This document shows positions 16,976-25,224 of a stretch of 64,000 nt of DNA, one piece after another. Source of the DNA: SW10 sp965657795. Lineage in GTDB: Bacteria; Verrucomicrobiota; Verrucomicrobiia; Verrucomicrobiales; Akkermansiaceae. A model generated the notes under the pieces. The model did not search any database. It saw only the letters and a list, made by a program, of their open reading frames with translations, and was not told where the DNA came from. Positions within the stretch are counted from its first letter, which is position 1. The number at the start of each line of letters is the position of its first letter. The position numbers were made by a program, and so were the translations under genes. The stretch spans positions 15,431 to 79,430 of the forward strand of contig CBFHQJ010000007.1 in assembly GCA_965657795.1 (NCBI GenBank). The letters are read 5' to 3'.

Positions 16976-18424
16976 ATGAAAAACTTCATTCTCTCCGCAA
17001 CTCTTGTTTCGACCGCTCTCGCCGACCCGCGTCAGCCGGAATTTTACCTGCGCGAAGAAATCCCAACTCCGGAAGGCGAGGTCCTCGAACTCGGCGGCAT
17101 CGCCATCATGCCCGACAAGAAGGTCGCAGTTTCTTCCCGCCGCGGCGACATTTGGGTCTGCGAAGGCGCTTACGAAAAAGACCTCTCCAAGGTGAAGTGG
17201 ACCCTCTTCGCACGGGGACTGCACGAACCACTTGGCATGTTCTACCGCGAAGGCTCACTTTTCGTGACCCAACGACCCGAGATCACGAAGCTCACTGACA
17301 CCGATGGCGACGGACGGGCCGATGATTTCGAAACCGTTACCCACCACTGGGGCATCGACGGCAATTACCACGAATACAACTTCGGGTCCGATCCTGACAA
17401 AAACGGAGACATCTGGGTTGTTCACTGCCTCACCGGTTCCGGCGGCGCCAGCGACAAGTCTCCATGGCGCGGCTGGTGCTACCGCTACAACCTGGACGGC
17501 ACCGCAACTCCAACCTGCCCTGGAATTCGCTCTCCGGGCGGAATCGGCTTCAACCAAGCCGGCGACGCGTTTTACACCGACAACCAGGGCCTCTGGAATG
17601 GCTCATCTTCCCTGAAATGGCTCAAGCCCGGCGGCTTCATGGGCAATCCCACCGGCAACAAGTATGTCAAACTTGTCGAAGGCATGGAAGAACCTCCCAA
17701 CCCGAAAAGCGGATCTCGCATGGTCATCGAGCATGACAAGGACAAGCGGATCATCCCACCAGCAGTCATCCTTCCTCACGGAAAAGTGGGTCAATCCCCT
17801 ACCGCCGTGATTTACGATGACACCAGCGGCAAGTTTGGTCCTTTCCAAGGTCAAGTTCTCGTCGGCGAGCAGACCCACTCGCAAGTTCAGCGCGTCTACC
17901 TCGAGAAGGTCAAAGGACTTTATCAAGGTGCCGTTTGGAAATACCTCGAAGACTTCCGCTCGGGAATCGTCCCCGCCCGCATGGGTGAGGACGCGACCCT
18001 CTTCGTCGGAGGAACCAACCGAGGTTGGGCTGCCCGAGGCGGCAAGACCTTCACCTTCGAGCGCGTCCGCTGGACCGGCAAGACACCTTTCGAAATGCAC
18101 GAAATGCACGCCAAGTCGGATGGTTTCACCATCAGCTTTACCGAGCCCATTGATGTCGCTTCCGCCAAGGATCTGAAATCCTACGAGTGCGCAGCATGGA
18201 CATACGTTTACAAAAGCGGATACGGCAGCCCGGAAGTTGACCAAGCTACTCCGAAGGTTGATTCGGTCACGGTGTCAGCCGACAAAAAATCGATCCACTT
18301 GAAGATCTCAGGTCGTGTCCGCGGACACGTGCACCACTTCAAGCTCGGTGGCTTGAAATCAGCAAAGGGTGACTCGCTCTGGCATCCCGACGTCTACTAC
18401 ACCCTCAACGAGATCCCCGATTGA
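16976..18424 (+). CDS. Secreted sorbosone/glucose dehydrogenase-like beta-propeller protein
   Basis: The 482-residue protein has a short signal peptide ending A-L-A, then a propeller of about 340 residues with repeated blade motifs such as L-G-G-I-A-I-M-P-D, L-T-D-T-D-G-D-G-R-A-D-D and S-P-G-G-I-G-F-N. The D-x-D-G-D-G-x-x-D loop resembles calcium-binding loops of PVC membrane-bound dehydrogenase domains. The C-terminal 100 residues form an Ig-like beta domain. It probably oxidises a sugar or alcohol and passes electrons to the cytochrome c encoded just upstream. Cofactor and substrate are not evident. Confidence 0.8.
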   Translation: MKNFILSATLVSTALADPRQPEFYLREEIPTPEGEVLELGGIAIMPDKKVAVSSRRGDIWVCEGAYEKDLSKVKWTLFARGLHEPLGMFYREGSLFVTQRPEITKLTDTDGDGRADDFETVTHHWGIDGNYHEYNFGSDPDKNGDIWVVHCLTGSGGASDKSPWRGWCYRYNLDGTATPTCPGIRSPGGIGFNQAGDAFYTDNQGLWNGSSSLKWLKPGGFMGNPTGNKYVKLVEGMEEPPNPKSGSRMVIEHDKDKRIIPPAVILPHGKVGQSPTAVIYDDTSGKFGPFQGQVLVGEQTHSQVQRVYLEKVKGLYQGAVWKYLEDFRSGIVPARMGEDATLFVGGTNRGWAARGGKTFTFERVRWTGKTPFEMHEMHAKSDGFTISFTEPIDVASAKDLKSYECAAWTYVYKSGYGSPEVDQATPKVDSVTVSADKKSIHLKISGRVRGHVHHFKLGGLKSAKGDSLWHPDVYYTLNEIPD

Positions 18425-18442
18425 TCGGACGTCCCGAATTTC

Positions 18443-18478
18443 AAAAAGCCACACTCCTCTCGGGGTGTGGCTTTTTTT
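18443..18478 (+). terminator. Rho-independent terminator after the cytochrome/propeller operon
   Basis: AAAAAGCCACACTCC pairs with GGGGTGTGGCTTTTT around a TCTC loop (one G-T wobble), and the stem runs into seven T. It lies about 20 bases after the stop at 18424. Confidence 0.92.
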
Positions 18479-18529
18479 GTGAGCCAATTCCCCTGTTGCG
18501 CCGTTTCCAGTTTACGCCATCATCCTGCC

Positions 18530-19990
18530 ATGCGCTTCGCCATCATTCCACTTCTCTTCACCTTCCTGCACGCTCAGGAAAACCAGGAGACAGAAACCAA
18601 CAAGGACAACCCTACCGTCGCGACCAAGCAAGACACGGTCACCATCGACGGCAAAAAGATCGACTACAAAGTCACCGCCTCCACCCTCACTCTCAAAACC
18701 TCGAAAGATGAGGATCGGGCTTCGATCTTCCACGTCGCCTACGAGCGAATCGGCATGCCCGAGCGCCACAAGCGCCCCGTCGTTTTCGCCTTCAACGGCG
18801 GCCCTGGCTCTTCTGCGGTCTGGCTTCACATGGGAGCTCTCGGACCGCGTATCGTCCCGACTACCCCCGATGGCACCCGGACCCTACCGCCACCACTCAC
18901 CGTTCAAGAAAACCCCTCTTCTATTCTCGATGTCGCCGACATCGTCTTCATTGACCCCGTCTCGACCGGTTTTTCCCGAGCTGAGGGCAAAACCAATGCC
19001 AACGAATTCCACGGCGTTCAGGGCGACATTCGCTCCGTCGGCGACTTCATCCGCCGCTGGGTGACCGAAAACGATCGCTGGGCCTCGCCCAAATATCTCC
19101 TCGGTGAAAGTTACGGCGGCATCCGCGCCACCGGCCTGGCTGATCACCTGCAGGAGGAATTTGGCATGTCCCTCAATGGAGTCGTCCTCCTCTCGTCGCT
19201 CATCGACTTTCGCACCTTGCGCTCCAACACTGCGGACGATCTTAGTTACGCAGTCTTCTTCCCAGGCCTCACCGCCACCTCGCACTACCACAAAAAAATC
19301 GCAGGCAACCGTGATCAGCTCGTCGAGCAAGCCCGCACCTTCGCCTTCGGCCCATACTCCCAGGCTCTTTTGAAAGGCGCCGCAATCTCCGCCGAAGAAA
19401 AAAAAGCGATCGCCGGGCAACTGGCCAAGTTTACTGGTCTTCCTGCCTCACTCTTCGTCGAAACCAACTTGAGACTTTCTCCAACCCGCTACCGCAAGGA
19501 GCTCCTTCGCGATCAGCGAAAAGTCCTCGGACGCTTTGACGCCCGCATCGCCTGGCCCGCCAGCTCTCCGGAAAGCGATTATCCCAGCTACGACCCCTCC
19601 TACGCGGTTGCTTATGGAGCCTTCTCGACCGCCATCAATGATTACCTGAGCCGCGACTTGGGCTGGGAAGGCCATCATCCTTACAAGATTCTCACCAGTG
19701 ATGTCCGTCCCTGGAATTGGGGAACGAGCAACAGCGTGCTCAACATGACACGTAATCTCGAATCCGCCCTACGCGAAAATCCGAATCTGAAGGTCCTCGT
19801 CATGTGCGGTTACACCGACCTCGCCACCCCGCCGGCCAACATGCAATACAGCATCGATCACCTCTTCAATATTCCCGATGAACGACGGAAGGCTATCAAG
19901 TTCACCTGGTATGAAGCTGGACACATGTTCTACCTGAACCAGCCGGATCTGGAAAAAATGCGCAAGGATCTCGTTGACTTCATCAAGTAG
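18530..19990 (+). CDS. Secreted serine carboxypeptidase (S10 family)
   Basis: The ATG at 18530 gives 486 residues and a clean signal peptide (about 1-16); the upstream extension reads through the preceding terminator. S10 hallmarks are present in order: F-N-G-G-P-G-S-S-A with the oxyanion region, G-E-S-Y-G-G with the nucleophile Ser, G-Y-T-D-L-A-T-P-P with the catalytic Asp, and Y-E-A-G-H-M-F-Y with the catalytic His. The enzyme removes C-terminal residues from peptides outside the cytoplasm. It appears monocistronic and ends just before the tRNA-Gln terminator on the opposite strand. Confidence 0.94.
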   Translation: MRFAIIPLLFTFLHAQENQETETNKDNPTVATKQDTVTIDGKKIDYKVTASTLTLKTSKDEDRASIFHVAYERIGMPERHKRPVVFAFNGGPGSSAVWLHMGALGPRIVPTTPDGTRTLPPPLTVQENPSSILDVADIVFIDPVSTGFSRAEGKTNANEFHGVQGDIRSVGDFIRRWVTENDRWASPKYLLGESYGGIRATGLADHLQEEFGMSLNGVVLLSSLIDFRTLRSNTADDLSYAVFFPGLTATSHYHKKIAGNRDQLVEQARTFAFGPYSQALLKGAAISAEEKKAIAGQLAKFTGLPASLFVETNLRLSPTRYRKELLRDQRKVLGRFDARIAWPASSPESDYPSYDPSYAVAYGAFSTAINDYLSRDLGWEGHHPYKILTSDVRPWNWGTSNSVLNMTRNLESALRENPNLKVLVMCGYTDLATPPANMQYSIDHLFNIPDERRKAIKFTWYEAGHMFYLNQPDLEKMRKDLVDFIK

Positions 19991-19992
19991 AG

Positions 19993-20032
19993 AAAAATTG
20001 CCACCTTCCAAAAACTTTTGGGGAAGAGTGGC
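19993..20032 (-). terminator. Terminator of tRNA-Gln, overlapping the tRNA 3' end
   Basis: On the minus strand GCCAC (tRNA discriminator G, CCA and one base more) pairs with GTGGC, followed inward by CTTCC/GGAAG and an A/T-rich inner part. The stem is followed by a five-T run (A tract 19993-19997). Confidence 0.8.
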
Positions 20033-20103
20033 AGTCCCACAAGGACTCGAACCTTGAATGACTGAACCAAAATCAGCTGTGTTACCAATTACACCATGGG
20101 ACT
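20029..20103 (-). tRNA. tRNA-Gln (anticodon UUG)
   Basis: A complete cloverleaf can be drawn. The acceptor stem is AGTCCCA/TGGGACT, the D stem GTGT/ACAC, and the anticodon stem GCTGA/TCAGT with loop TTTTGGT, giving anticodon TTG. The T stem is CAAGG/CCTTG with loop TTCGAGT. The discriminator is G and CCA is encoded at 20029-20031. Without CCA the gene spans 20032-20103. Confidence 0.95.
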
Positions 20104-20186
20104 GGCGCTTCGCCTGCGCTGACGCGCGTGCGGCGGAGGAATAAATTCAGTCCCGCACCGTTGCAAGACCGAAATAGGTGGAAATC

Positions 20187-21080
20187 CTATTTTTCTTCAG
20201 TGGCGACCTCTTTTTCCGCACGCTGCTGCGCGGCTTTGCGTGTAAAACCCAGAGCTGCTCCAACGAATTTTGCCATTCCTCGATCAAATCTGCCCGGAGC
20301 GACCTGAGCTCCTTCATTGTCGGAAAAAGCCATCGTGAGCTCCATTCGACTTGCCGGCAGCTTCAATTTTTTGAGCTGTTCACCATTCCCAAGAGTGATA
20401 CGACCATCCTCCAACGCGACCACTTTTGATCGCTTGAAACCTTGCAGGACAGACCAATGAAGTCCTGTCGAGAGAGCCAAGCCCGGCTTGGCAGAAGCTC
20501 CTAGGCTCTGCGTCTTTAAAATAGCCCTCTTTCCCTCGAGAACTACCACCTCGAGATAAACGGCGCCCTCATTTCCGAGCCTATCTTGCAACTGGATCAC
20601 CCGCAACCGGTCTTCCACGAATACGGTCTTAAAGCCCAGCGCATTGACCTTTTTCTCAAGCTCACTCTTAAATCCCTTCCCATCCGGGCCATCTTTCGGA
20701 AAAGCCAGGCTAAAGATCACGGTATCAAATTTCCCCAGTCCGCGAACTCGGGCCGGACGAAGCACTGAATCGACGATGAGATTAAGATCCGTGGTCGAAA
20801 GTAGAAACTCTCCATCCTTTTTTAGAAGTTCCTGACTTAGCAAGAAACCCACGCCATTGAAATCAGCCTCCTTCGACCCACCCTCGAACACCATCGTCAC
20901 ATCCTTGTTTTTCAAGGTCACCTTTTCCCCGTCATTCACTGGATCGTTGAAACGATAAAACGAAGCCACGTCGGCCATCGAGACATAAGCCACTCCGTCG
21001 ATCTCGATCTTCTTCCATTGATGACCCTGCCCGAGAGCCTGCGTCACCAACAACACCAAAAGGACAAAACCCGTTTTCAT
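20187..21080 (-). CDS. Secreted amidase-like protein lacking the catalytic residues
   Basis: The 297-residue product has a signal peptide ending at A-L-G-Q. An N-terminal domain (about 24-110) resembles the copper-amine-oxidase-N-like domain often placed before cell-wall amidases. The rest follows an Amidase_3 (N-acetylmuramoyl-L-alanine amidase) layout: D-T-V-I at the first strand, a helix ending L-G-F-K-T-V, then L-Q-D-R-L-x-N and a Y-L-E-V-V-V strand. The zinc-binding G-H-G-G and S-x-H-A/F-N motifs are absent. It may bind rather than cut peptidoglycan. Homology is inferred from pattern only. Confidence 0.6.
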   Translation of the reverse strand: MKTGFVLLVLLVTQALGQGHQWKKIEIDGVAYVSMADVASFYRFNDPVNDGEKVTLKNKDVTMVFEGGSKEADFNGVGFLLSQELLKKDGEFLLSTTDLNLIVDSVLRPARVRGLGKFDTVIFSLAFPKDGPDGKGFKSELEKKVNALGFKTVFVEDRLRVIQLQDRLGNEGAVYLEVVVLEGKRAILKTQSLGASAKPGLALSTGLHWSVLQGFKRSKVVALEDGRITLGNGEQLKKLKLPASRMELTMAFSDNEGAQVAPGRFDRGMAKFVGAALGFTRKAAQQRAEKEVATEEK

Positions 21081-21188
21081 AGATAAAACAACTCTTCCCG
21101 CCCTGTGAAGTCAAGCTCTGTCAAAATCTCCCCCGAACAAGCCAACCCTTGACCTCTCGCGCAAAAACCAAGAGGTTCGCCCTCTCCC

Positions 21189-22265
21189 ATGGACTACGGA
21201 ACGCTCATTGAAAAACGCAAAGCACGCCTCATCGAGATAGAAAAGCTCATGGAGGACCCCGGTTTTTTTAACGACCAGAAAACCTCAACCCAGCATATGC
21301 GCGAACACCGTTCGCTCAAAAAGCTCATGGGCCTTTGGGATGAATACCAGCAAATCACTGGCGACATTGAAGGAAACGAGGAACTCGCCAAAGGCGATGA
21401 TGAGGAATTTGCCGCGATGGCCGAAGAGGAACTCCCCGGCCTCCGCGAGCGCTACGAAGTCCTCGCCCAGGAAGTTCAATATGCTCTCCTTCCCAAGGAC
21501 GAGACCGAAGACCGCGACGCCCTCCTCGAAATTCGGGCCGGGGCCGGTGGCGACGAAGCCTCTCTCTTTGCCGGAGAACTCATGAACGCTTACCAACGTT
21601 ACAGCGACAAGCGCGGCTGGAAGTGTGAGCACCTCGGCAGCTCCCCCTCCGATGTCGGAGGCTACAAAGAAGTCGTTCTCAAAATCACCGGAGAAGAAGT
21701 CTTCCGCTTCCTCAAATACGAATCCGGCGTTCACCGCGTTCAGCGTGTTCCCGCCACTGAGACCCAAGGTCGTATTCATACCTCCACCTGCACTGTCGCC
21801 GTCCTCCCCGAGGCTGAGGAAGTCGATGTCCAGCTACGTCCCGAAGACCTCCACATTCAGGCCACCCGTTCCGGTGGTTCAGGCGGACAGCACGTCAACA
21901 CCACCGACTCCGCCGTGCAAATCACCTACCTGCCCACCGGCCTCCAGGTAAAATGTCAGGACGGCCGCTCCCAAACTCAAAATAAGGCCCTCGGCCTCGA
22001 AATTCTTCGTGCGAAACTCTTCGAAATCGCGCAACGCGAAGCTCAAGATAGCTACTCTGCTCAGCGTAAATCCCTCGTCGGCTCCGGTGATCGTTCCGAG
22101 AAGATCCGCACTTACAACTTCCCCCAATCCCGCGTCACCGATCACCGAATCAATTACACCTCCCACAATATGGAAGGAATCATGAACGGTGATATTCAGG
22201 AGTTCACCGACCACCTGCAAAAAGCAGAAATGGAACAGCGCATGGCTGAAGAGGAGCTAGCCTAA
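21189..22265 (+). CDS. prfA: Peptide chain release factor 1
   Basis: The 358-residue protein has class I release factor architecture. The codon-recognition tripeptide P-A-T at 188-190 identifies RF1 (UAA and UAG), and the universal G-G-Q at 232-234 catalyses peptidyl-tRNA hydrolysis. It acts on the ribosome in the cytoplasm. The prmC gene, whose product methylates the Gln of GGQ, lies about 750 bases downstream on the same strand, a commonly conserved association, here interrupted by a decayed ORF. Confidence 0.98.
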   Translation: MDYGTLIEKRKARLIEIEKLMEDPGFFNDQKTSTQHMREHRSLKKLMGLWDEYQQITGDIEGNEELAKGDDEEFAAMAEEELPGLRERYEVLAQEVQYALLPKDETEDRDALLEIRAGAGGDEASLFAGELMNAYQRYSDKRGWKCEHLGSSPSDVGGYKEVVLKITGEEVFRFLKYESGVHRVQRVPATETQGRIHTSTCTVAVLPEAEEVDVQLRPEDLHIQATRSGGSGGQHVNTTDSAVQITYLPTGLQVKCQDGRSQTQNKALGLEILRAKLFEIAQREAQDSYSAQRKSLVGSGDRSEKIRTYNFPQSRVTDHRINYTSHNMEGIMNGDIQEFTDHLQKAEMEQRMAEEELA

Positions 22266-22267
22266 GC

Positions 22268-22688
22268 TCAGCGATCTTCCGGCCTGGCATCAAGGGATTG
22301 GAATTCTGCTGGGAGCTTGGCTTGATCCAAATTCCTCAGGACATCCGGACTCAAGGAACGTAGCCAGGTGAGACGCTCTTCGGGATCATGATAAAGATCA
22401 TGGACATGCTGCAGACTTTTTCGACCTGCATTTTGCAAAGCCTCACTTTCACGAGAAAGAAGATCAAGAGCCGCTTTCTCACCTTCTTCTCTTCCTCCCG
22501 AACGGATTGCGACAAGTCCGAGTCACTGCTTCCGCGATAGCTTGCCGCTGCACCCAGAGATCCGGCAGGACTTCCGCCCCTTTTTCTGATCCATCAATCA
22601 GGGGATTGCCTCCACCTCCCCGCGCAACCCACCCCACAACAATACCAATCCCAACGGCGAGAGAGAGCATTAAGAAATTCAGCTTCAT
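22268..22688 (-). pseudogene. Decayed small membrane/secreted protein gene with frameshifts
   Basis: From ATG at 22688 the minus strand encodes a good N-terminal hydrophobic segment (M-K-L-N-F-L-M-L-S-L-A-V-G-I) but then runs into an Arg-rich tail that stops at 22479. A second frame continues with protein-like sequence (A-A-S-Y-R-G-S-S-D-S-D-L-S-Q-S-V-R-E-E). A third runs from about 22480 to a TGA at 22268-22270 with G-E-K-A-A-L-D-L-L, H-V-H-D-L-Y-H-D-P-E-E-R-L and L-S-P-D-V-L-R-N-L. Two frame changes are needed to join them, so I read this as one gene broken by indels. Function unknown. Confidence 0.5.
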
Positions 22689-22696
22689 TAAAACGG

Positions 22697-23020
22697 ATGA
22701 TTACAGAACTCCATGACTTACACTCCAGCGACGAAATGGATATCACAGAATCTGACCGCCAATCGAATTCAGAATGTTCAGGAGAAGAGCCTCCACCTCT
22801 CCCTAAACGAACAAATGAAACAAAAAATCAGGACAAACTCCAAGATTGCTATCCCAAATCTCCTCTCCTATTGCTTTCACGTGAGTCGCAACAAATCGCA
22901 GTTTCAAAAGGCCTGCCCCTTCCTGCTTCAATCAATGAGTTTCGCGAAAATCTGAAAAGATGCTCTCTACTACCACCACGCACTCCTTCACAACTTATTC
23001 ACACCGCTTTTGACGCATGA
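22697..23020 (+). CDS. Hypothetical small hydrophilic protein upstream of prmC
   Basis: A 107-residue frame starts 9 bases from the divergent decayed ORF and ends in an ATGA overlap with the prmC start, as expected for a coupled gene. The N-terminal half is acidic and Ser/Glu-rich with a P-P-P-L-P stretch; the C-terminal half is mildly helical. No ribosome-binding site or known domain is apparent. The ATGA overlap is the main support; it may be a chance open frame. Confidence 0.35.
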   Translation: MITELHDLHSSDEMDITESDRQSNSECSGEEPPPLPKRTNETKNQDKLQDCYPKSPLLLLSRESQQIAVSKGLPLPASINEFRENLKRCSLLPPRTPSQLIHTAFDA

Positions 23021-23856
23021 CCACCATCCTTGAAGTCCTCGAGAAAGGGACTTCTTTTCTCGATAAAAAAGGCATCGCCGACCCACGGCTGAACATGGAA
23101 TTGATGGTCGCTCATGAATTAGGTCTAAAGAGGATGGATCTCTACCTTCGTTTTGATCAACCACTCGAAGAAGCCGCTCTCGCCTCCCTCCGTGAAAAGC
23201 TAAAAAAACGCAGTGAACATATTCCACTTCAGCATCTTAACGGAGTTGTTCACTTTGGAAATTACGAGTTTCATTCAGATGATCGCGCTCTGATTCCACG
23301 CCCCGAAACCGAGGAGCTCGTGGATCTAGTGAAGAAGCAGTTGTTCACAAGTCCTGCTCGTATCCTCGATATTGGCTGCGGCTCGGGAGTTCTGGGGCTT
23401 ACCCTTGCGAAAGACTTGGGAACAGACTGTGAGCAACTCGTTTTGGCAGACTTATCCACAGACGCTCTTGCTTTGTGTGAACAAAATCGGAACGCCCTCG
23501 AAGTCGAGGCCGACATTGTTGAGAGCAATCTCTTCTCAGGAGTTCAGGCGACCTTCGACATCATCGTCGCAAACCTCCCCTACATTGCCGAAAGCGAACG
23601 CGACAAGCTCGAACCCGAAGTTCTTCACGATCCCGAAATGGCCCTCTTCAGCGGTTCCGAAGGACTCGATCTCTTGCGGCCTTTCTGCTCCGAATGCTCC
23701 GCCTACCTCGATCCGGGAGGAATCGTCGCGCTGGAGGTCGGATACGATCAGGGTGAAATCGTTGCCGGGCTTCTTCGCGACGCCGGCCTCACCGACGTTT
23801 CAGTCGGAAGTGATCTCAATGGAATCCCCCGCTTTCCACTTGCACGGAAGGCCTAA
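23017..23856 (+). CDS. prmC: Release factor N5-glutamine methyltransferase
   Basis: The 279-residue SAM-dependent enzyme methylates the Gln of the GGQ motif of release factors. An N-terminal helical domain (about 1-90) precedes the Rossmann fold with I-L-D-I-G-C-G-S-G-V-L-G and the R-P-E-T-E substrate segment. The catalytic motif usually written N-P-P-Y reads N-L-P-Y-I here, followed by the typical E-P-E-V-L-H-D-P-E. Position near prfA supports the call. The murA gene follows 33 bases downstream. Confidence 0.95.
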   Translation: MTTILEVLEKGTSFLDKKGIADPRLNMELMVAHELGLKRMDLYLRFDQPLEEAALASLREKLKKRSEHIPLQHLNGVVHFGNYEFHSDDRALIPRPETEELVDLVKKQLFTSPARILDIGCGSGVLGLTLAKDLGTDCEQLVLADLSTDALALCEQNRNALEVEADIVESNLFSGVQATFDIIVANLPYIAESERDKLEPEVLHDPEMALFSGSEGLDLLRPFCSECSAYLDPGGIVALEVGYDQGEIVAGLLRDAGLTDVSVGSDLNGIPRFPLARKA

Positions 23857-23889
23857 AAAGCTCACCTCCCCCCTCAACAACAACGGACT

Positions 23890-25167
23890 ATGGACAAACT
23901 TCTCGTGCACGGCGGCACCTCCCTGACCGGATCCATCAACATCTCCGGTTCTAAAAACGCCTCTCTTCCCATTCTCGCAGCTGCCCTTCTGACAGATCAG
24001 CAGGTCGTCATTGAGCGCGTTCCCGATGTCTCTGATACCAACTACATGCTGCAAATCCTCAGCGCTCTTGGTTGCGAAGTCGAACGCTACAGCGGCACCG
24101 TGAAGATCACCGCAGCCGATATCCACCCGGAAGCTCCCTATGAGATCGTTCGTAAAATGCGCGCCTCCATCTGCGTCATGGGACCACTGGTGGCCCGCCT
24201 CGGACGTGCCAGCGTCTCCATTCCCGGAGGTTGTGTCATTGGTGACCGCCCCATCGATCTTCACCTCAAAGGACTGCAAGCGATCGGCGCTAATATCAAC
24301 ACCGAAGGAGGCAATATTCTCATCGAGGCCAAAGACGGGCTTAAGGGACAGGAAGTTGACCTTCGCGGCAAGCACGGCCCCACTGTTCTTGGAACCGATA
24401 ACCTCATGATGGCCGCCGTCCTTACCGAAGGAACCACCATCATCGAGTCCGCTGCCTGCGAGCCCGAAGTCGTCGACCTCGCCGATTTTCTCATCTCCAT
24501 GGGTGCGAACATCGAAGGCGCGGGAACCCGTCGTATCACGATTCAAGGTGTCACCTCCCTCGGAGGAACCCACCACACGGTCATCCCAGATCGTATCGAA
24601 ACCGGAACCTTCATGGTCGCCGGAGCCATGGCCAGCGAATCTGGAATCACCTTGAACCGCGTTCGCCAGGATCAACTGACCGGAGCCACCGAAAAGCTCA
24701 TCGAAGCCGGGCACCTCGTAAAATTCAACGAGGCCGGAGACAGCGTCACCATCAACCCTGGCGATTCGCCCACCGGCTGCTCCATCACCACCGCTCCCCA
24801 CCCCGGATTCCCGACAGATATGCAGGCGCAATTCACGGCCATGTTTGCCACCACTCCCGGGATCTCGGTCGTCGAGGACACCATTTTCCCGCAGCGCTTC
24901 ATGCACTGCGCCGAACTCACCCGGATGGGAGCTGACATAAATGTCGATAACGGAACCGCTGTTGTCCATGGCATAGACCAACTCAGCGCCGCCCCGGTCA
25001 TGGCCTCCGACCTCCGCGCTTCCGCCGCACTCGTGCTCGCCGGATTGAAGGCCAAGGGCACCACCGAAATCAACCGCCTCTACCATATCGACCGTGGTTA
25101 CGAGATGATTGACGACAAACTACTTCAGCTTGGAGCCAAAGTAGAGCGCACCCGGGGAAGCGCCTGA
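23890..25167 (+). CDS. murA: UDP-N-acetylglucosamine 1-carboxyvinyltransferase
   Basis: The 425-residue enzyme catalyses the first committed step of peptidoglycan synthesis, transfer of enolpyruvate from PEP to UDP-GlcNAc. The N-terminus has the substrate-binding G-S-K-N-A pattern. Cys115 in P-G-G-C-V-I-G-D-R-P is the catalytic, fosfomycin-sensitive residue, so the Asp variant that gives natural resistance is not present. The protein covers the full two-domain inside-out barrel. It is likely cotranscribed with prmC. Confidence 0.97.
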   Translation: MDKLLVHGGTSLTGSINISGSKNASLPILAAALLTDQQVVIERVPDVSDTNYMLQILSALGCEVERYSGTVKITAADIHPEAPYEIVRKMRASICVMGPLVARLGRASVSIPGGCVIGDRPIDLHLKGLQAIGANINTEGGNILIEAKDGLKGQEVDLRGKHGPTVLGTDNLMMAAVLTEGTTIIESAACEPEVVDLADFLISMGANIEGAGTRRITIQGVTSLGGTHHTVIPDRIETGTFMVAGAMASESGITLNRVRQDQLTGATEKLIEAGHLVKFNEAGDSVTINPGDSPTGCSITTAPHPGFPTDMQAQFTAMFATTPGISVVEDTIFPQRFMHCAELTRMGADINVDNGTAVVHGIDQLSAAPVMASDLRASAALVLAGLKAKGTTEINRLYHIDRGYEMIDDKLLQLGAKVERTRGSA

Positions 25168-25224
25168 TTCTCTCGCTTGCAGTGGCATTCCTTCCAGTCT
25201 AGCGTGCCCCTTCACACACGCACC

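Noticed and set aside
23800..25086. A 428-residue open frame antisense to murA
   Set aside because: It is a Gly/Asp/Val-rich shadow of the murA codons; murA has full family motifs in the other strand.
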